Shown here in pieces: positions 7,282-15,773 of a DNA stretch of 19,055 nucleotides. This DNA is from UBA7239 sp035430165 (GTDB taxonomy: Bacteria > Pseudomonadota > Gammaproteobacteria > Pseudomonadales > UBA7239): positions 1-19,055 of the forward strand of contig DAOMGE010000050.1 in assembly GCA_035430165.1 (NCBI GenBank), given 5' to 3'. The notes under the pieces are model-generated. The model had not been told where the DNA came from, searched no databases, and worked only from the letters and a program-made list of their open reading frames with translations. Position 1 is the stretch's first letter; each line of letters begins with the position of its first letter. The translations under genes and the position numbers were made by a program.

Positions 7282-7660
7282 TACGCATGCGCTGGTCTGG
7301 TGGGTGCTCACACCGGAGCGCTTGAGTCGTAAGGCTGCGCAAAAAATGGATGAAACCCGGGGGCGAGGCGCTCTGGCTTGCGCAGATATTTCTTTATGGG
7401 AAATAGCCATGTTGCTACAGCGCGGGCGCATACAATCGCCGCTACAGCCGGAAGTTTTTTTGCAGACACTGGTGAAGGCATTGATGCTACAGGTATACCC
7501 CATCACGCCGAGAATAGCCGTTATGGCACAGGATGACCGTTTCCGGCATGGTGATCCTGCAGACCGGATTATTGCTGCTACTGCCATAACGCACGATCTT
7601 GATCTGATTACAGCGGATAAAACATTGCACAAGCTGCGTGGTTTGCGGCATCTGTGGTAG
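7265..7660 (+). CDS. PIN-domain ribonuclease toxin, VapC-like
   Basis: A 131-residue PIN-domain protein, the expected size for VapC toxins, which cleave specific RNAs (often tRNA or rRNA) using acidic residues that hold Mg2+. The quartet can be read as Asp6 (LCDTHALVWW), Glu46 (SLWEIAML), Asp100 in GDPADRIIAATA, and Asp118 in ITADKTL; none is missing, so the toxin looks intact. ATG 7265 overlaps the antitoxin gene by 17 nt and gives the canonical N-terminus. The open frame reaches back to 7214, but that part lies over the antitoxin. It ends 48 nt before the parC ATG on the same strand, so toxin and parC transcription may be connected. RNA target specificity cannot be predicted from the sequence. 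Confidence 0.9.
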   Translation: MPILCDTHALVWWVLTPERLSRKAAQKMDETRGRGALACADISLWEIAMLLQRGRIQSPLQPEVFLQTLVKALMLQVYPITPRIAVMAQDDRFRHGDPADRIIAATAITHDLDLITADKTLHKLRGLRHLW

Positions 7661-7708
7661 TGCTTCTAGGCCGGGCATTTATTTTTGAATGAAAGAAACT
7701 GGAAACCC

Positions 7709-9961
7709 ATGACAACACAGCAAAACATGTTTGGCGATATCGAGCAGCGCTCACTCGCGGATTTTACGGAACAGGCGTACCTGAATTATTCGATGTACGT
7801 CATCCTGGATCGTGCCTTGCCGCATATCGGCGATGGCCTGAAGCCGGTACAGCGCCGCATTATTTATGCGATGAGCGAACTCGGCCTGAAAGCGGGTGCA
7901 AAATATAAAAAATCGGCGCGCACCATCGGTGATGTGCTCGGTAAATTCCATCCGCACGGTGACAGCGCGGCCTACGAAGCAATGGTGTTGATGGCGCAGC
8001 CGTTTTCCTATCGCTACACGCTGGTCGACGGGCAGGGCAACTGGGGTTCACCCGATGATCCGAAATCGTTTGCCGCGATGCGTTACACCGAATCGCGTCT
8101 CACCGCTTTTTCTGATCTGCTGTTGTCAGAACTGGAACAAGGCACGGTGGACTGGGTGCCGAATTTTGACGGCACGCTCGATGAACCTGCCGTGTTGCCG
8201 GCGCGCGTACCGTCACTGTTGCTGAATGGCACCACTGGTATCGCTGTGGGCATGGCCACCGATATTCCACCGCACAATCTGCGTGAAGTGGTGAATGCCT
8301 GCATCCATTTGCTCGACAATCCCGGCGCCAGTATCGCCGAATTGTGTGAACATGTGTTGGGGCCGGATTTTCCAACCGAGGCGGAAATTATCACGCCGTC
8401 ATCCGAACTGGTTTCCATGTACGCCACCGGTCGCGGCACACTGAAAATGCGCGCGATCTGGAAAAAGGAAGACGGCGACATCATCATCACTGCACTGCCA
8501 CACCAGGTATCCGGCAACAAGGTCATGGAGCAGATTGCGCAGCAGATGCAGGCGAAAAAACTGCCGATGGTGGAAGATTTGCGCGACGAATCGGATCACG
8601 AAAATCCGACACGTCTGGTGATTATCCCGCGCTCCAACCGCATCGATGTCGATGCGCTGATGAACCATTTATTTGCGACTACCGACCTCGAACGCAATTA
8701 TCGCGTCAATATGAACATGATCGGCCTTGATGGTCGTCCGTCGGTGAAAAACCTGCAACAGATGCTGGCGGAGTGGTTGTCATTCCGGCAAGACACCGTG
8801 CGCCGTCGCTTGCAGTATCGGCTGGATAAAGTCGAGCAGCGCCTGCACTTGCTGGAAGGTTTGCTGATCGCGTTCCTGAATCTCGATGAAGTGATCCGTA
8901 TCATCCGAACGGAAGACGAACCGAAAGCGATGTTGATGGAGCGTTTCGGCCTGACCGATGTGCAGACCGATTACATCCTGGATACCAAGTTGCGCCAGTT
9001 GGCGCGACTGGAAGAAATGAAAATCCGTGGCGAGCAGGATGCATTGGCGAAAGAACGTGCCGAATTGCAAGCGATTCTCGAATCGCCGCGCAAACTGAAA
9101 AACCTGGTGCGCAAGGAATTGCAGGAAGTCGCACTCAAACACGGCGATGCACGCCGTTCACCCCTGGTGCAGCGCGCAGAAGCGCAAGCCTTTACCGAAG
9201 CGGAATTGTTGAGTGTTGATCCGGTGACCGTGGTGTTGTCGGAAAAAGGCTGGATACGCGCTGCAAAAGGCCACGACATTGATCCGGCCGCACTCAGTTA
9301 CAAATCCGGCGACGGATTCCTGCAGGCCGTGCGCGGTCGCAGCAATCAACCCGTATTGTTGCTGGATTCCACCGGCCGCAGTTATGCGCTGGCTGCACAC
9401 ACCTTGCCGTCAGCGCGCGGGCAGGGCGAGCCGTTGACAGGTAAACTGAGCCCGCCGCCGACCGCCAGTTTCGTCTCCCTGTTGATGGGCAACGACGACG
9501 ATCGCGTGTTGCTGGCCACGGATGCCGGTTACGGTTTTGTCGCGAAACTGTCTGATCTTGTGAGCAAGAATCGCAGCGGGAAAACCTTGTTGTCGGTGCC
9601 GGAAAAATCGAGTGTGTTGCCGCCTTGCCTGGTGCGCGACATCAAGACCGATTTGCTGGTTGCTATCAGCAACGAAGGTCGACTGCTGGTGTTCCCGTTG
9701 TCGGAATTGCCGGAACTGGCGAAAGGCAAGGGCAACAAGATCATGAATATCCCGTCAGCGCGTTTGCAATCGCGTGAGGAATATCTCGCCTATGTGGCGA
9801 TAGTCGGCAGCAACCAGCAATTGCTGGTGTATTCCGGCAAGCGCCATACCGCGCTGAAGGGCAATGACTTCAATGATTATCGCGGTGAGCGTGGTCGTCG
9901 TGGCAACAAACTGCCGCGCGGCTTCCAGAATGTCGACAGGATTGAAGTGGCAGACAAATAG
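7709..9961 (+). CDS. parC: DNA topoisomerase IV subunit A
   Basis: A 750-residue DNA-cleaving subunit that forms A2B2 topoisomerase IV with ParE. The winged-helix core carries the catalytic tyrosine in AAMRYTESR (Tyr126, offset +6 from E. coli ParC Tyr120). The quinolone region reads HPHGDSAAYE, with Ser86 and Glu90 at the positions of E. coli Ser80 and Glu84; both are the susceptible-type residues. A long helical tower region follows (about 370-480). The C-terminal beta-pinwheel is degenerate and ends with GERGRRGNKLPRGF. This, the length and the pairing with a short ParE distinguish it from GyrA. I start at ATG 7709, preceded by GGAA. A TTG at 7685 is in frame but has no clear ribosome-binding site. 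Its transcript may come through the toxin-antitoxin unit or from an unrecognised promoter in the 48-nt gap. Confidence 0.96.
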   Translation: MTTQQNMFGDIEQRSLADFTEQAYLNYSMYVILDRALPHIGDGLKPVQRRIIYAMSELGLKAGAKYKKSARTIGDVLGKFHPHGDSAAYEAMVLMAQPFSYRYTLVDGQGNWGSPDDPKSFAAMRYTESRLTAFSDLLLSELEQGTVDWVPNFDGTLDEPAVLPARVPSLLLNGTTGIAVGMATDIPPHNLREVVNACIHLLDNPGASIAELCEHVLGPDFPTEAEIITPSSELVSMYATGRGTLKMRAIWKKEDGDIIITALPHQVSGNKVMEQIAQQMQAKKLPMVEDLRDESDHENPTRLVIIPRSNRIDVDALMNHLFATTDLERNYRVNMNMIGLDGRPSVKNLQQMLAEWLSFRQDTVRRRLQYRLDKVEQRLHLLEGLLIAFLNLDEVIRIIRTEDEPKAMLMERFGLTDVQTDYILDTKLRQLARLEEMKIRGEQDALAKERAELQAILESPRKLKNLVRKELQEVALKHGDARRSPLVQRAEAQAFTEAELLSVDPVTVVLSEKGWIRAAKGHDIDPAALSYKSGDGFLQAVRGRSNQPVLLLDSTGRSYALAAHTLPSARGQGEPLTGKLSPPPTASFVSLLMGNDDDRVLLATDAGYGFVAKLSDLVSKNRSGKTLLSVPEKSSVLPPCLVRDIKTDLLVAISNEGRLLVFPLSELPELAKGKGNKIMNIPSARLQSREEYLAYVAIVGSNQQLLVYSGKRHTALKGNDFNDYRGERGRRGNKLPRGFQNVDRIEVADK

Positions 9962-10002
9962 ATTTACTGCCAGCCGTTTACACAAAACAAAAGGATGAGC
10001 TG

Positions 10003-11571
10003 ATGGAGACTGACCGGATCGTGTACAACATTGTGTATAACAATGTCATGCTGGCCATGGATGAGCAGGAAGTGTATGCAAACTTTGCCGCGATGTTCAG
10101 GATTGCGCCAGAGAAAGCTGCCGCGATCCTGTCAAAGCCGAAAACAGTTTTGCGCAGCAACCTGGATGCGGCAACCGCCGAGATGTACAGCAAGAAACTG
10201 AAAGCGATCGGGCTGGATGTCGATGTTGTGAAAGCCGGAAAACCGGGTGCTGCGGTTGCCTCTGTCTCCGCTGCCAGCCCGGTGGAAGCGGAAACGCAAA
10301 TCGAACAGAAACAGCCGCTGGCGCTGGAGCCTTATGTGCCGGGTGCGGCGATCCGCCGTAATGAAAAATATGCCCTGTCTGCCCGTGAAGCAGCGGCATA
10401 CAAGGGCAATCGCATCTTGCCTTTTGAATTCCACGGTACGGGGCTGGAATATTTCCGTATCTGGATCGTCAATGTGTTTCTCACCCTGCTCACGGTCGGT
10501 ATTTATTCTGCGTGGGCAAAAGTGCGGACGCGCCAGTATTTTTATGGCAACACGCAGATCGACGGCATGGCATTCAGTTATCTCGCGACGCCCATGCAGG
10601 TCTTGCGCGGCCGTCTGGTGGCTGTGTTGCTGTTGGGTTTCTATCTGGGTGCGCAATACGTTTCCACCACGGCGGCGCTGGGTGCAGTCGCCATGCTGGT
10701 GTTGCTCTCGCCAGCGTTGCTGGTGCTGGCATTTACCGCAAGATTGCGTTTTACGGCCTGGCGCAATGTGCAGTTTGATTTCCTGCGTGATATTGCCGGT
10801 GCTTACCGCGTGGTGTTATTTCCTGCATTGCTGGTCGGCGTGGCGTTTGCGTCGAGTGTCCTGACGCAGGATCCGGCTACGGCTGGAAAATTGCCGCCTA
10901 CCGTAGCCGGCATTGTGGCTGTGGCGATGCTGGTGCTGTCGCTGGGATTTCCCTACTGGCAGTGCGAAATCAACCGTTTCATTGTCAATCACGCCGCCTA
11001 CGGCAACCAGCCATTCCTGTTTGCGGCGCGCGCCAGTGACTATTACAAATTGTATTTTCTCAAGTTGCCCGGACTTTTCCTGTTACTCGCTTTTACGGTG
11101 TGGGTGATGACGATGGTGGTGGGCAATCATCTCGGCGATGTCTTCAGGCAAATGCAGAACGTACACCAGCAGACAGCGATGCCTGCGGGCAACAAGGTTG
11201 CCACGGATGCCTATCTGCTGACAGGGCTGTTTTTCCTGGTTTTCATGGTCGGCTACGCGTATGTGATTGCGTTCATGCAGGCCAGTCTGTTCAACCTGCG
11301 CTATAACCAGGTGGCTATCGGCAAAAGCACATTGATGTGCGATGTCAGCGCCGACAAATTGCTGGTACTGTATGTTGTCAACACGGTGGCAATTGTACTC
11401 AGTGCCGGTTTGTTGATTCCCTGGGCAAAAATCCGCATGGCGCGATATCGCCTTTCCTGTCTGGAATTGCACGCCAGTTATGAACTGGAAGACATTGTGA
11501 ATTCTGCACATCACGACAATGCGGTGGGGCAGGAAGTCAGCGACCTGTTTGATGTGGATATTGCGCTGTAG
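10003..11571 (+). CDS. DUF898 (YjgN-like) polytopic membrane protein with extra N-terminal domain
   Basis: A 522-residue inner-membrane protein of unknown function. Residues 1 to about 80 form a small soluble domain (VYANFAAMF, then a segment ending KKLKAIGLDVDVV), a type that I recall preceding some DUF898 proteins. Residues 135-510 are DUF898. The signature is PFEFHGTGLEYFRIWIVNVF and GIYSAWAKVRTRQYFYGNT, repeated in degenerate form later (PWAKIRMARY near 470). I count about eight hydrophobic segments from residue 153 on. ATG 10003 has AAGGA seven to ten nt upstream. A 6-bp inverted repeat (10029-10045) lies inside codons 9-15. It starts 41 nt after parC and is followed after 6 nt by an M48 protease, so the two probably act together at the membrane. 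The mechanism is unknown. Confidence 0.82.
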   Translation: METDRIVYNIVYNNVMLAMDEQEVYANFAAMFRIAPEKAAAILSKPKTVLRSNLDAATAEMYSKKLKAIGLDVDVVKAGKPGAAVASVSAASPVEAETQIEQKQPLALEPYVPGAAIRRNEKYALSAREAAAYKGNRILPFEFHGTGLEYFRIWIVNVFLTLLTVGIYSAWAKVRTRQYFYGNTQIDGMAFSYLATPMQVLRGRLVAVLLLGFYLGAQYVSTTAALGAVAMLVLLSPALLVLAFTARLRFTAWRNVQFDFLRDIAGAYRVVLFPALLVGVAFASSVLTQDPATAGKLPPTVAGIVAVAMLVLSLGFPYWQCEINRFIVNHAAYGNQPFLFAARASDYYKLYFLKLPGLFLLLAFTVWVMTMVVGNHLGDVFRQMQNVHQQTAMPAGNKVATDAYLLTGLFFLVFMVGYAYVIAFMQASLFNLRYNQVAIGKSTLMCDVSADKLLVLYVVNTVAIVLSAGLLIPWAKIRMARYRLSCLELHASYELEDIVNSAHHDNAVGQEVSDLFDVDIAL

Positions 11572-11577
11572 CGTGAC

Positions 11578-12720
11578 ATGCCCACCTTGCGCCTGACAGG
11601 CAATTATTTTGACGGCGTGCAGGCGCGCGCGCAGCACGTTGCATTGTCTGTCGATCCGCACGGTGTGGTAACGGTTTCGCCATCGACATCGCCATCACCA
11701 TCGACAGAAACGCTCACCTGCCATGTGCGCGAGATCAGTATTTCCCCGCGCCTCGGCAATACGCCGAGGCATCTGCGCTTTGCCAACGGTGCGTTGTTTG
11801 AAACGGGGCAGAACGATATTGTCGATGCCTTGCTGGAACAATTTCCTGCAGCAAGCGATGCGCCGGACCACGATCGCGTGCAGGCCTGGGTGCATACCCT
11901 GGAACGCAACGCGTGGGCCGTGTGTGCGAGTGTGGCCGGCCTGGTGCTGATGGTGCTCTGGTTTGCCGTGTACGGTGCGCCCTTGCTGGCGCGCGTGATT
12001 GCATTCCGTTTACCGGCTGAAGTGACTACGTATATCAGCCGTGATGGGTTGCAGTGGCTGGACAAATCCTTCCTGCAACCGAGCACACTCGATGCGGCGC
12101 GGCAGCAGGCCTTGCAGGATGTATTTGCCGGCCTGTTGCCGGAAGACAGGGAAGGTCTGGAATACCGTCTGGTTTTTCGCAGTAGCAAGCGTATCGGCCC
12201 CAACGCCTTTGCACTGCCGGACGCCACTATCCTGATGACCGATGAACTGGTAAACCTGGCAGAAAATGACGGGCAGATCGCTGTCGTGTTGTTGCATGAA
12301 ATCGGTCACGTCAAGAACAGGCACATGTTGCGACAGGTGATACAGCAATCCGGCCTGGCAGCATTGCTGGTCACCATCACGGGCGATATTCACGGTGCCA
12401 GCAGCATGGTATTGGCGCTGCCCGGTGTGTTGATGCAGGCACAGTATTCACAAGCCATGGAGTCGGAGGCAGACACTTACGCACTGGAACATTTGCAACA
12501 ACACGGATTGTCGCCGTCGCTGTTTGCGCAAATCATGCGTCGGCTGGAAGCCTGGCACGCGCACCCGGCTGCCGACAGGCAACCGCCATCCACACAGCCC
12601 GATGACGCCAGGCAGGATGAAGGAGAGCAGGCATCGGTGTGGCAGTATTTATCAACGCATCCCGCGACAGCAGAACGCATACGCCGTTTCGAGCAGGCAC
12701 AGGAAGCCGCGCCACATTGA
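11578..12720 (+). CDS. M48-family zinc metalloprotease, membrane-anchored
   Basis: A 380-residue putative zinc endopeptidase. HEIGH places the first two zinc ligands at His240 and His244 with catalytic Glu241. The downstream ESEAD motif supplies the third ligand, Glu297. An N-terminal domain (about 1-90, starting LRLTGNYFDGVQA) is typical of this group of M48 proteins. A Ser/Pro/Thr stretch (SPSTSPSPST), encoded by a short tandem repeat at 11677-11706, interrupts it. One strong transmembrane segment lies at about 115-140, and no cleavable signal peptide is visible. The catalytic domain should lie on the periplasmic side by analogy with BepA/LoiP-like proteins, but topology is inferred. The start is 6 nt after the DUF898 stop with no strong Shine-Dalgarno sequence, so translation is probably coupled. 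The C-terminus after 335 is Gln/Asp/Pro-rich. Substrates are unknown. Confidence 0.85.
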   Translation: MPTLRLTGNYFDGVQARAQHVALSVDPHGVVTVSPSTSPSPSTETLTCHVREISISPRLGNTPRHLRFANGALFETGQNDIVDALLEQFPAASDAPDHDRVQAWVHTLERNAWAVCASVAGLVLMVLWFAVYGAPLLARVIAFRLPAEVTTYISRDGLQWLDKSFLQPSTLDAARQQALQDVFAGLLPEDREGLEYRLVFRSSKRIGPNAFALPDATILMTDELVNLAENDGQIAVVLLHEIGHVKNRHMLRQVIQQSGLAALLVTITGDIHGASSMVLALPGVLMQAQYSQAMESEADTYALEHLQQHGLSPSLFAQIMRRLEAWHAHPAADRQPPSTQPDDARQDEGEQASVWQYLSTHPATAERIRRFEQAQEAAPH

Positions 12721-12822
12721 TCAGCGCAAACGATTAGCGGCAATTCACCGGCTGTGCCTGTGCAGGTGCTGGGGTAAAGTGAGTATCAATGCTTTCGTAA
12801 GCTTACCGATCAGGGGAATCTG

Positions 12823-13379
12823 ATGAAGACAGCCAATAGCCTGGCAATTGTNNNNNNNNNNNNNNNNNNNNNNNNNNNNNNNNNNNNNNNNNNNNNNNNN
12901 NNNNNNNNNNNNNNNNNNNNNNNNNNNNNNNNNNNNNNNNNNNNNNNNNNNTGATGCGCAGCATGGCAGACACACTGGAACAGTTTGTGGTGCTGGATCT
13001 TCCCTTTCACCAGGAAGAGCGTCTGGCGCGCGTCACCAAAGTGAAACAGCAAATTGCCGGTTCGTCTGTGCCACTGCAGGAAAAATATCGCAGCCTGCTG
13101 GAAGCCTATCAACAGGAAATGGAATTCGGTCGCAGCATCGAGGCCTGGCGCGGCGAGATAAAACTGGGCGAGGAAAACCTGACAGTCGAATATTTGCGCA
13201 TGGGACGCACGGCATTTTATTTCCAGTCCATGGATGGTGCGCGCAGCGGTTACTGGGATCGTGCCAGCAAGCAGTGGCAGGTGTTGCCGCGTGAATACAA
13301 CGAGCAGATCAAACACGGTTTGCGCATTGCCCGCAACCAGATGGCGCCGCAGTTACTTGCGCTGCCGATGAAGCGTTGA
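12823..13379 (+). CDS. DUF3450 periplasmic protein of the TonB operon (interrupted by a gap)
   Basis: Both ends are seen. ATG 12823 follows GGGGAA and starts MKTANSLAI, the beginning of a signal peptide. After the N-run the sequence resumes with RSMADTLEQFVVLDLPF and EERLARV. EKYRSLLEAYQQEMEFGR, the LRMGRTAFYFQ block and an IARNQ...LLALP end follow. These are hallmarks of DUF3450. Family members are about 250 residues, with a coiled-coil N-terminal half. Only about 150 residues are accounted for here, and the two flanks are in different frames across 100 N. The true gap is therefore probably about 300 bp. DUF3450 genes are known neighbours of TtpC/TonB2 clusters in Vibrio and relatives; the molecular role is not established. 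It ends 13 nt before ttpC. Upstream, 12721-12822 shows a 10-bp palindrome at 12797-12806 (GTAAGCTTAC) but no convincing promoter or Fur site. Confidence 0.85.
12852..12951. other. assembly gap (100 N placeholder)
   Basis: Exactly 100 N in the 5' part of the DUF3450 gene. The frames on the two sides do not match across 100 nt, which shows that the gap length is nominal. Confidence 0.98.
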
Positions 13380-13392
13380 GGGGCGAGTGACA

Positions 13393-14802
13393 ATGAATCT
13401 GTTGAAGATGAATCTGCTGACGATGAAACTGTTTCCCGGATGTTTTTTTATCGCGATGTTGCTGACGGGTTTCGTGCAGGCCGACACAACGGCGACGGCG
13501 GCACAGCAAATCACCGATCTCGACCAATTGCTGGCGAAAGTGCAAGCGGAGCATGAGAAAGAACGCGCACTGAATCGACAGCGTGAAGCAGAGTTCCTGA
13601 AAGCGCGGGATCAGCAACAGCAGTTACTGGAAAAAGCGCGCGCTGCGTTTTACCAGGCACAGGCAAAAAACAATCCCGGCAAGATGCAGGCCGAAGCCAA
13701 TGACGCCGAGATTGCGAGACTGCGCAAGGAATTGCAGCAAAGTGTCAGCGACATGGGCGATATCTACAGTATCTATCGCCAGTTTTCCGCTGATTTCGGC
13801 ACGATGCTGGACGAGTCGCCAATCAGCGCGCAGTTCCCGTCGCGGCAAGCGGAGCTGAAAGCACTCAACAAGGTGGATGCCTTGCCCACGATCGACGACA
13901 TGGAGCGCCTCTGGTTCCTGGTGCAACAGGAAATGATCGAGTCCGGAAAAATCACCCGCTATGAAGGCAAGGTTGTTGCGGCCAATGGCGCATCGAAAGA
14001 CGCCAGCGTGTTGCGCGTGGGTAACCTCGGCGCGTTCAGTGGCGGATTGTTCCTGCGCTATGTGCCGGAGACCAGTGAATTCATCGCACCGGACAAGCAG
14101 CCGGAAAAACATTTCACCGCGATGGCAGAAAAATTTGCAGCGAGTGAAGGACAAGTCATGGCGGTGCCGGTGGATCCGACGCGCGGCAGCCTGCTCGGTA
14201 TGTTGGCGCGCACGCCGGATATCCGCGAGCGGATCGAGCAGGGCGGCAAGGTCGGTTATCTGACAATTGCCGTCGGCATTATCGGATTGCTCATCACATT
14301 CTATCGTTCGGCCTATTTGCTGGATATTCGCGCCCGCGTACTGAACCAGATGAAAAACAGTGAAAAACCGGCGGACAATAATCCGCTCGGCCGCATCATG
14401 TTGAGCGTGGAAAACGTGGCAGCCGATGATGAGGAAACGGTGCAGTACAAACTGGATGAAGCGATCCTGAAAGAAATCCCGCGTCTTGAATACGGCCACA
14501 CGATTATCAAACTGTTTGCCGCTATTGCACCCATGCTCGGTTTGCTCGGTACCGTGACGGGCATGATAAAAACGTTTGAGGCGATCAGCCTGTTTGGCGG
14601 CGGTGATCCGAAGTTGATGGCTGCAGGTATTTCCGAAGCGCTGGTCAATACGGTTCTCGGTTTGATGGTGGCAGTGCCATTGCTGTTTGGCCACAACGTG
14701 GTGACAGCGCTGGCGAAAGCGCTGATCCAGCGACTGGATGAACAGAGTGCGGGCATTCTTGCGCGCAACATGGAAAAAAGTAAATTCGCCAGAAAAGCGT
14801 AA
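13393..14802 (+). CDS. ttpC: TtpC-like MotA/TolQ/ExbB proton-channel protein
   Basis: A 469-residue inner-membrane protein. A signal peptide (1-30, ending FVQA before Asp31) is followed by a periplasmic coiled coil rich in Glu, Gln and Ala (about 38-120) and a periplasmic domain (120-285). A transmembrane helix lies at about 287-310 (YLTIAVGIIGLLITFYRSAYLL). The MotA/TolQ/ExbB domain occupies about 370-462, with PMLGLLGTVTGMIKTF and the ALVNTVLGLMVAVPLL helix. This layout matches TtpC, an extra component needed for TonB2-dependent uptake in Vibrio, and is much longer than ordinary ExbB. I chose ATG 13393 because GAGGGG lies 9 nt upstream. Further in-frame ATGs at 13408 and 13423 follow from a short repeat, and an in-frame GTG at 13387 is less likely. 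It is followed by exbB after 12 nt. Confidence 0.92.
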   Translation: MNLLKMNLLTMKLFPGCFFIAMLLTGFVQADTTATAAQQITDLDQLLAKVQAEHEKERALNRQREAEFLKARDQQQQLLEKARAAFYQAQAKNNPGKMQAEANDAEIARLRKELQQSVSDMGDIYSIYRQFSADFGTMLDESPISAQFPSRQAELKALNKVDALPTIDDMERLWFLVQQEMIESGKITRYEGKVVAANGASKDASVLRVGNLGAFSGGLFLRYVPETSEFIAPDKQPEKHFTAMAEKFAASEGQVMAVPVDPTRGSLLGMLARTPDIRERIEQGGKVGYLTIAVGIIGLLITFYRSAYLLDIRARVLNQMKNSEKPADNNPLGRIMLSVENVAADDEETVQYKLDEAILKEIPRLEYGHTIIKLFAAIAPMLGLLGTVTGMIKTFEAISLFGGGDPKLMAAGISEALVNTVLGLMVAVPLLFGHNVVTALAKALIQRLDEQSAGILARNMEKSKFARKA

Positions 14803-14814
14803 GGCGCAGTGAAG

Positions 14815-15333
14815 ATGAACGGGTATGAACTGATAGCAGGCGTGCAACACCTCTTCGCACTCGGCGGCCCGGTGATGTGGGTGTTGCTGGGTGTGTGCCT
14901 GTTGTTGTGGCTGTTGATGGTCGAGCGTTTCTGTTTCCTGCGTTTCAATTATCCCGTGCTGCGGGAAAAACTGTTGCGCGAATGGATGCAGCGGGACGAT
15001 CGCCACTCGTGGCGTGCGCAAGCGATTCGCCAGCAAACCGTTTGCGAGAATCGGTTACAGCTGACGGCGTGGCTGTCGACCATCCGCACGCTGATTGCGG
15101 TGTGTCCGCTGCTCGGCTTGCTCGGCACTGTCACCGGCATGATCGGTGTGTTTGAAATCATCACGCTCACCGATGGCAACAGCCAGGCCATGGCCAGCGG
15201 TGTGTACCGCGCGACCATTCCGACCATGTCCGGCCTGGTGATTTCTTTGAGTGCGCAATATTTTTCGGCACGGCTGAAACATCTGGCAGCGCGTGAGCAG
15301 CAGATGTTTGCTGATTTGTTGACGCATGAATAA
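14815..15333 (+). CDS. exbB: ExbB-type biopolymer transport protein
   Basis: A 172-residue MotA/TolQ/ExbB-family channel subunit. Transmembrane helix 1 is at about 15-36 (GGPVMWVLLGVCLLLWLLMVE), helix 2 at about 95-117 (IAVCPLLGLLGTVTGMIGVF), and helix 3 at about 128-150 with the conserved small and Thr residues (YRATIPTMSGLVISL). ExbB pentamers enclose an ExbD dimer and use the proton gradient to energise TonB. It is shorter than the E. coli form, as ExbB2-type proteins are. ATG 14815 is preferred; an in-frame GTG at 14809 would add two residues. The upstream neighbour TtpC shares the same fold, so two ExbB-like subunits are encoded side by side. It lies 12 nt after ttpC and 20 nt before exbD. 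Confidence 0.94.
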   Translation: MNGYELIAGVQHLFALGGPVMWVLLGVCLLLWLLMVERFCFLRFNYPVLREKLLREWMQRDDRHSWRAQAIRQQTVCENRLQLTAWLSTIRTLIAVCPLLGLLGTVTGMIGVFEIITLTDGNSQAMASGVYRATIPTMSGLVISLSAQYFSARLKHLAAREQQMFADLLTHE

Positions 15334-15353
15334 TTGCAAGTGGAGTTGATGTG

Positions 15354-15773
15354 ATGCGAACACGCAGACACGACGTAGACGAAGCCGAAGTGTATATCGA
15401 CATGACGCCGATGCTCGACTTCGTGTTGAACATGCTGATTTTTTTCATTGTCACCACGACATTTGTGAAAGCGACTGGCGTGCAGGTGAATATCCCGAAT
15501 GCGCAGTCGGCCAGCGCGCAGGAAAACACCAATATATTTGTAGCGATCAATGACAAGGGTGAAGTCTGGATCGACAAGCGCGAAGTCGATGTGCACTCGG
15601 TGCGTGCCATTGTGGCGCGCATGCACGCCGAAAATCCGGAAGGCGCTGCGGTGGTGCAATCCGACAGCAGTGCCAGCACCGGCATGCTGGTGGAGGTGAT
15701 GGACCAGATCCGCATGGCCGGCGTGGAAAAAATTGCCGTTGCTGCCAACGGCACGGGCAGTGCGAAAAAATAA
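15354..15773 (+). CDS. exbD: ExbD-type biopolymer transport protein
   Basis: A 139-residue protein with a short cytoplasmic N-terminus, one transmembrane helix (about 22-39) and a periplasmic domain. The helix opens with IDMTPMLDFVLNMLIFF, so Asp22 is the proton-carrying aspartate of the ExbD/TolR family. The periplasmic part (GEVWIDKREVD, then SDSSASTGMLVEVMDQIRMAG) matches the ExbD fold. GGAG at 15342-15345 places the start at ATG 15354; an in-frame GTG just before it is less likely. The stop codon overlaps the tonB start (TAATG), so the two are probably translationally coupled. Confidence 0.95.
   Translation: MRTRRHDVDEAEVYIDMTPMLDFVLNMLIFFIVTTTFVKATGVQVNIPNAQSASAQENTNIFVAINDKGEVWIDKREVDVHSVRAIVARMHAENPEGAAVVQSDSSASTGMLVEVMDQIRMAGVEKIAVAANGTGSAKK

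Noticed and set aside
5067..9961. Gyrase gyrB/gyrA instead of parE/parC
   Set aside because: The B subunit is 632 residues without the GyrB insertion. The A subunit is 750 residues with a degenerate C-terminal domain and ParC-like numbering of Ser86, Glu90 and Tyr126.
12524..12823. Small open frame across the M48 3' end and the intergenic stretch
   Set aside because: It is mostly an out-of-frame shadow of the protease gene, with no ribosome-binding site or recognisable domain.
12954..13379. A stand-alone short gene starting at 12954
   Set aside because: The sequence is the C-terminal half of DUF3450. The ATG there is an internal methionine just after the gap, and a true start is seen at 12823.
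13624..15036. A 470-codon open frame on the minus strand opposite ttpC and exbB
   Set aside because: It lies wholly antisense to two genes with clear family motifs, has no recognisable domains and no ribosome-binding site. Codon bias in the real genes keeps the opposite frame open.
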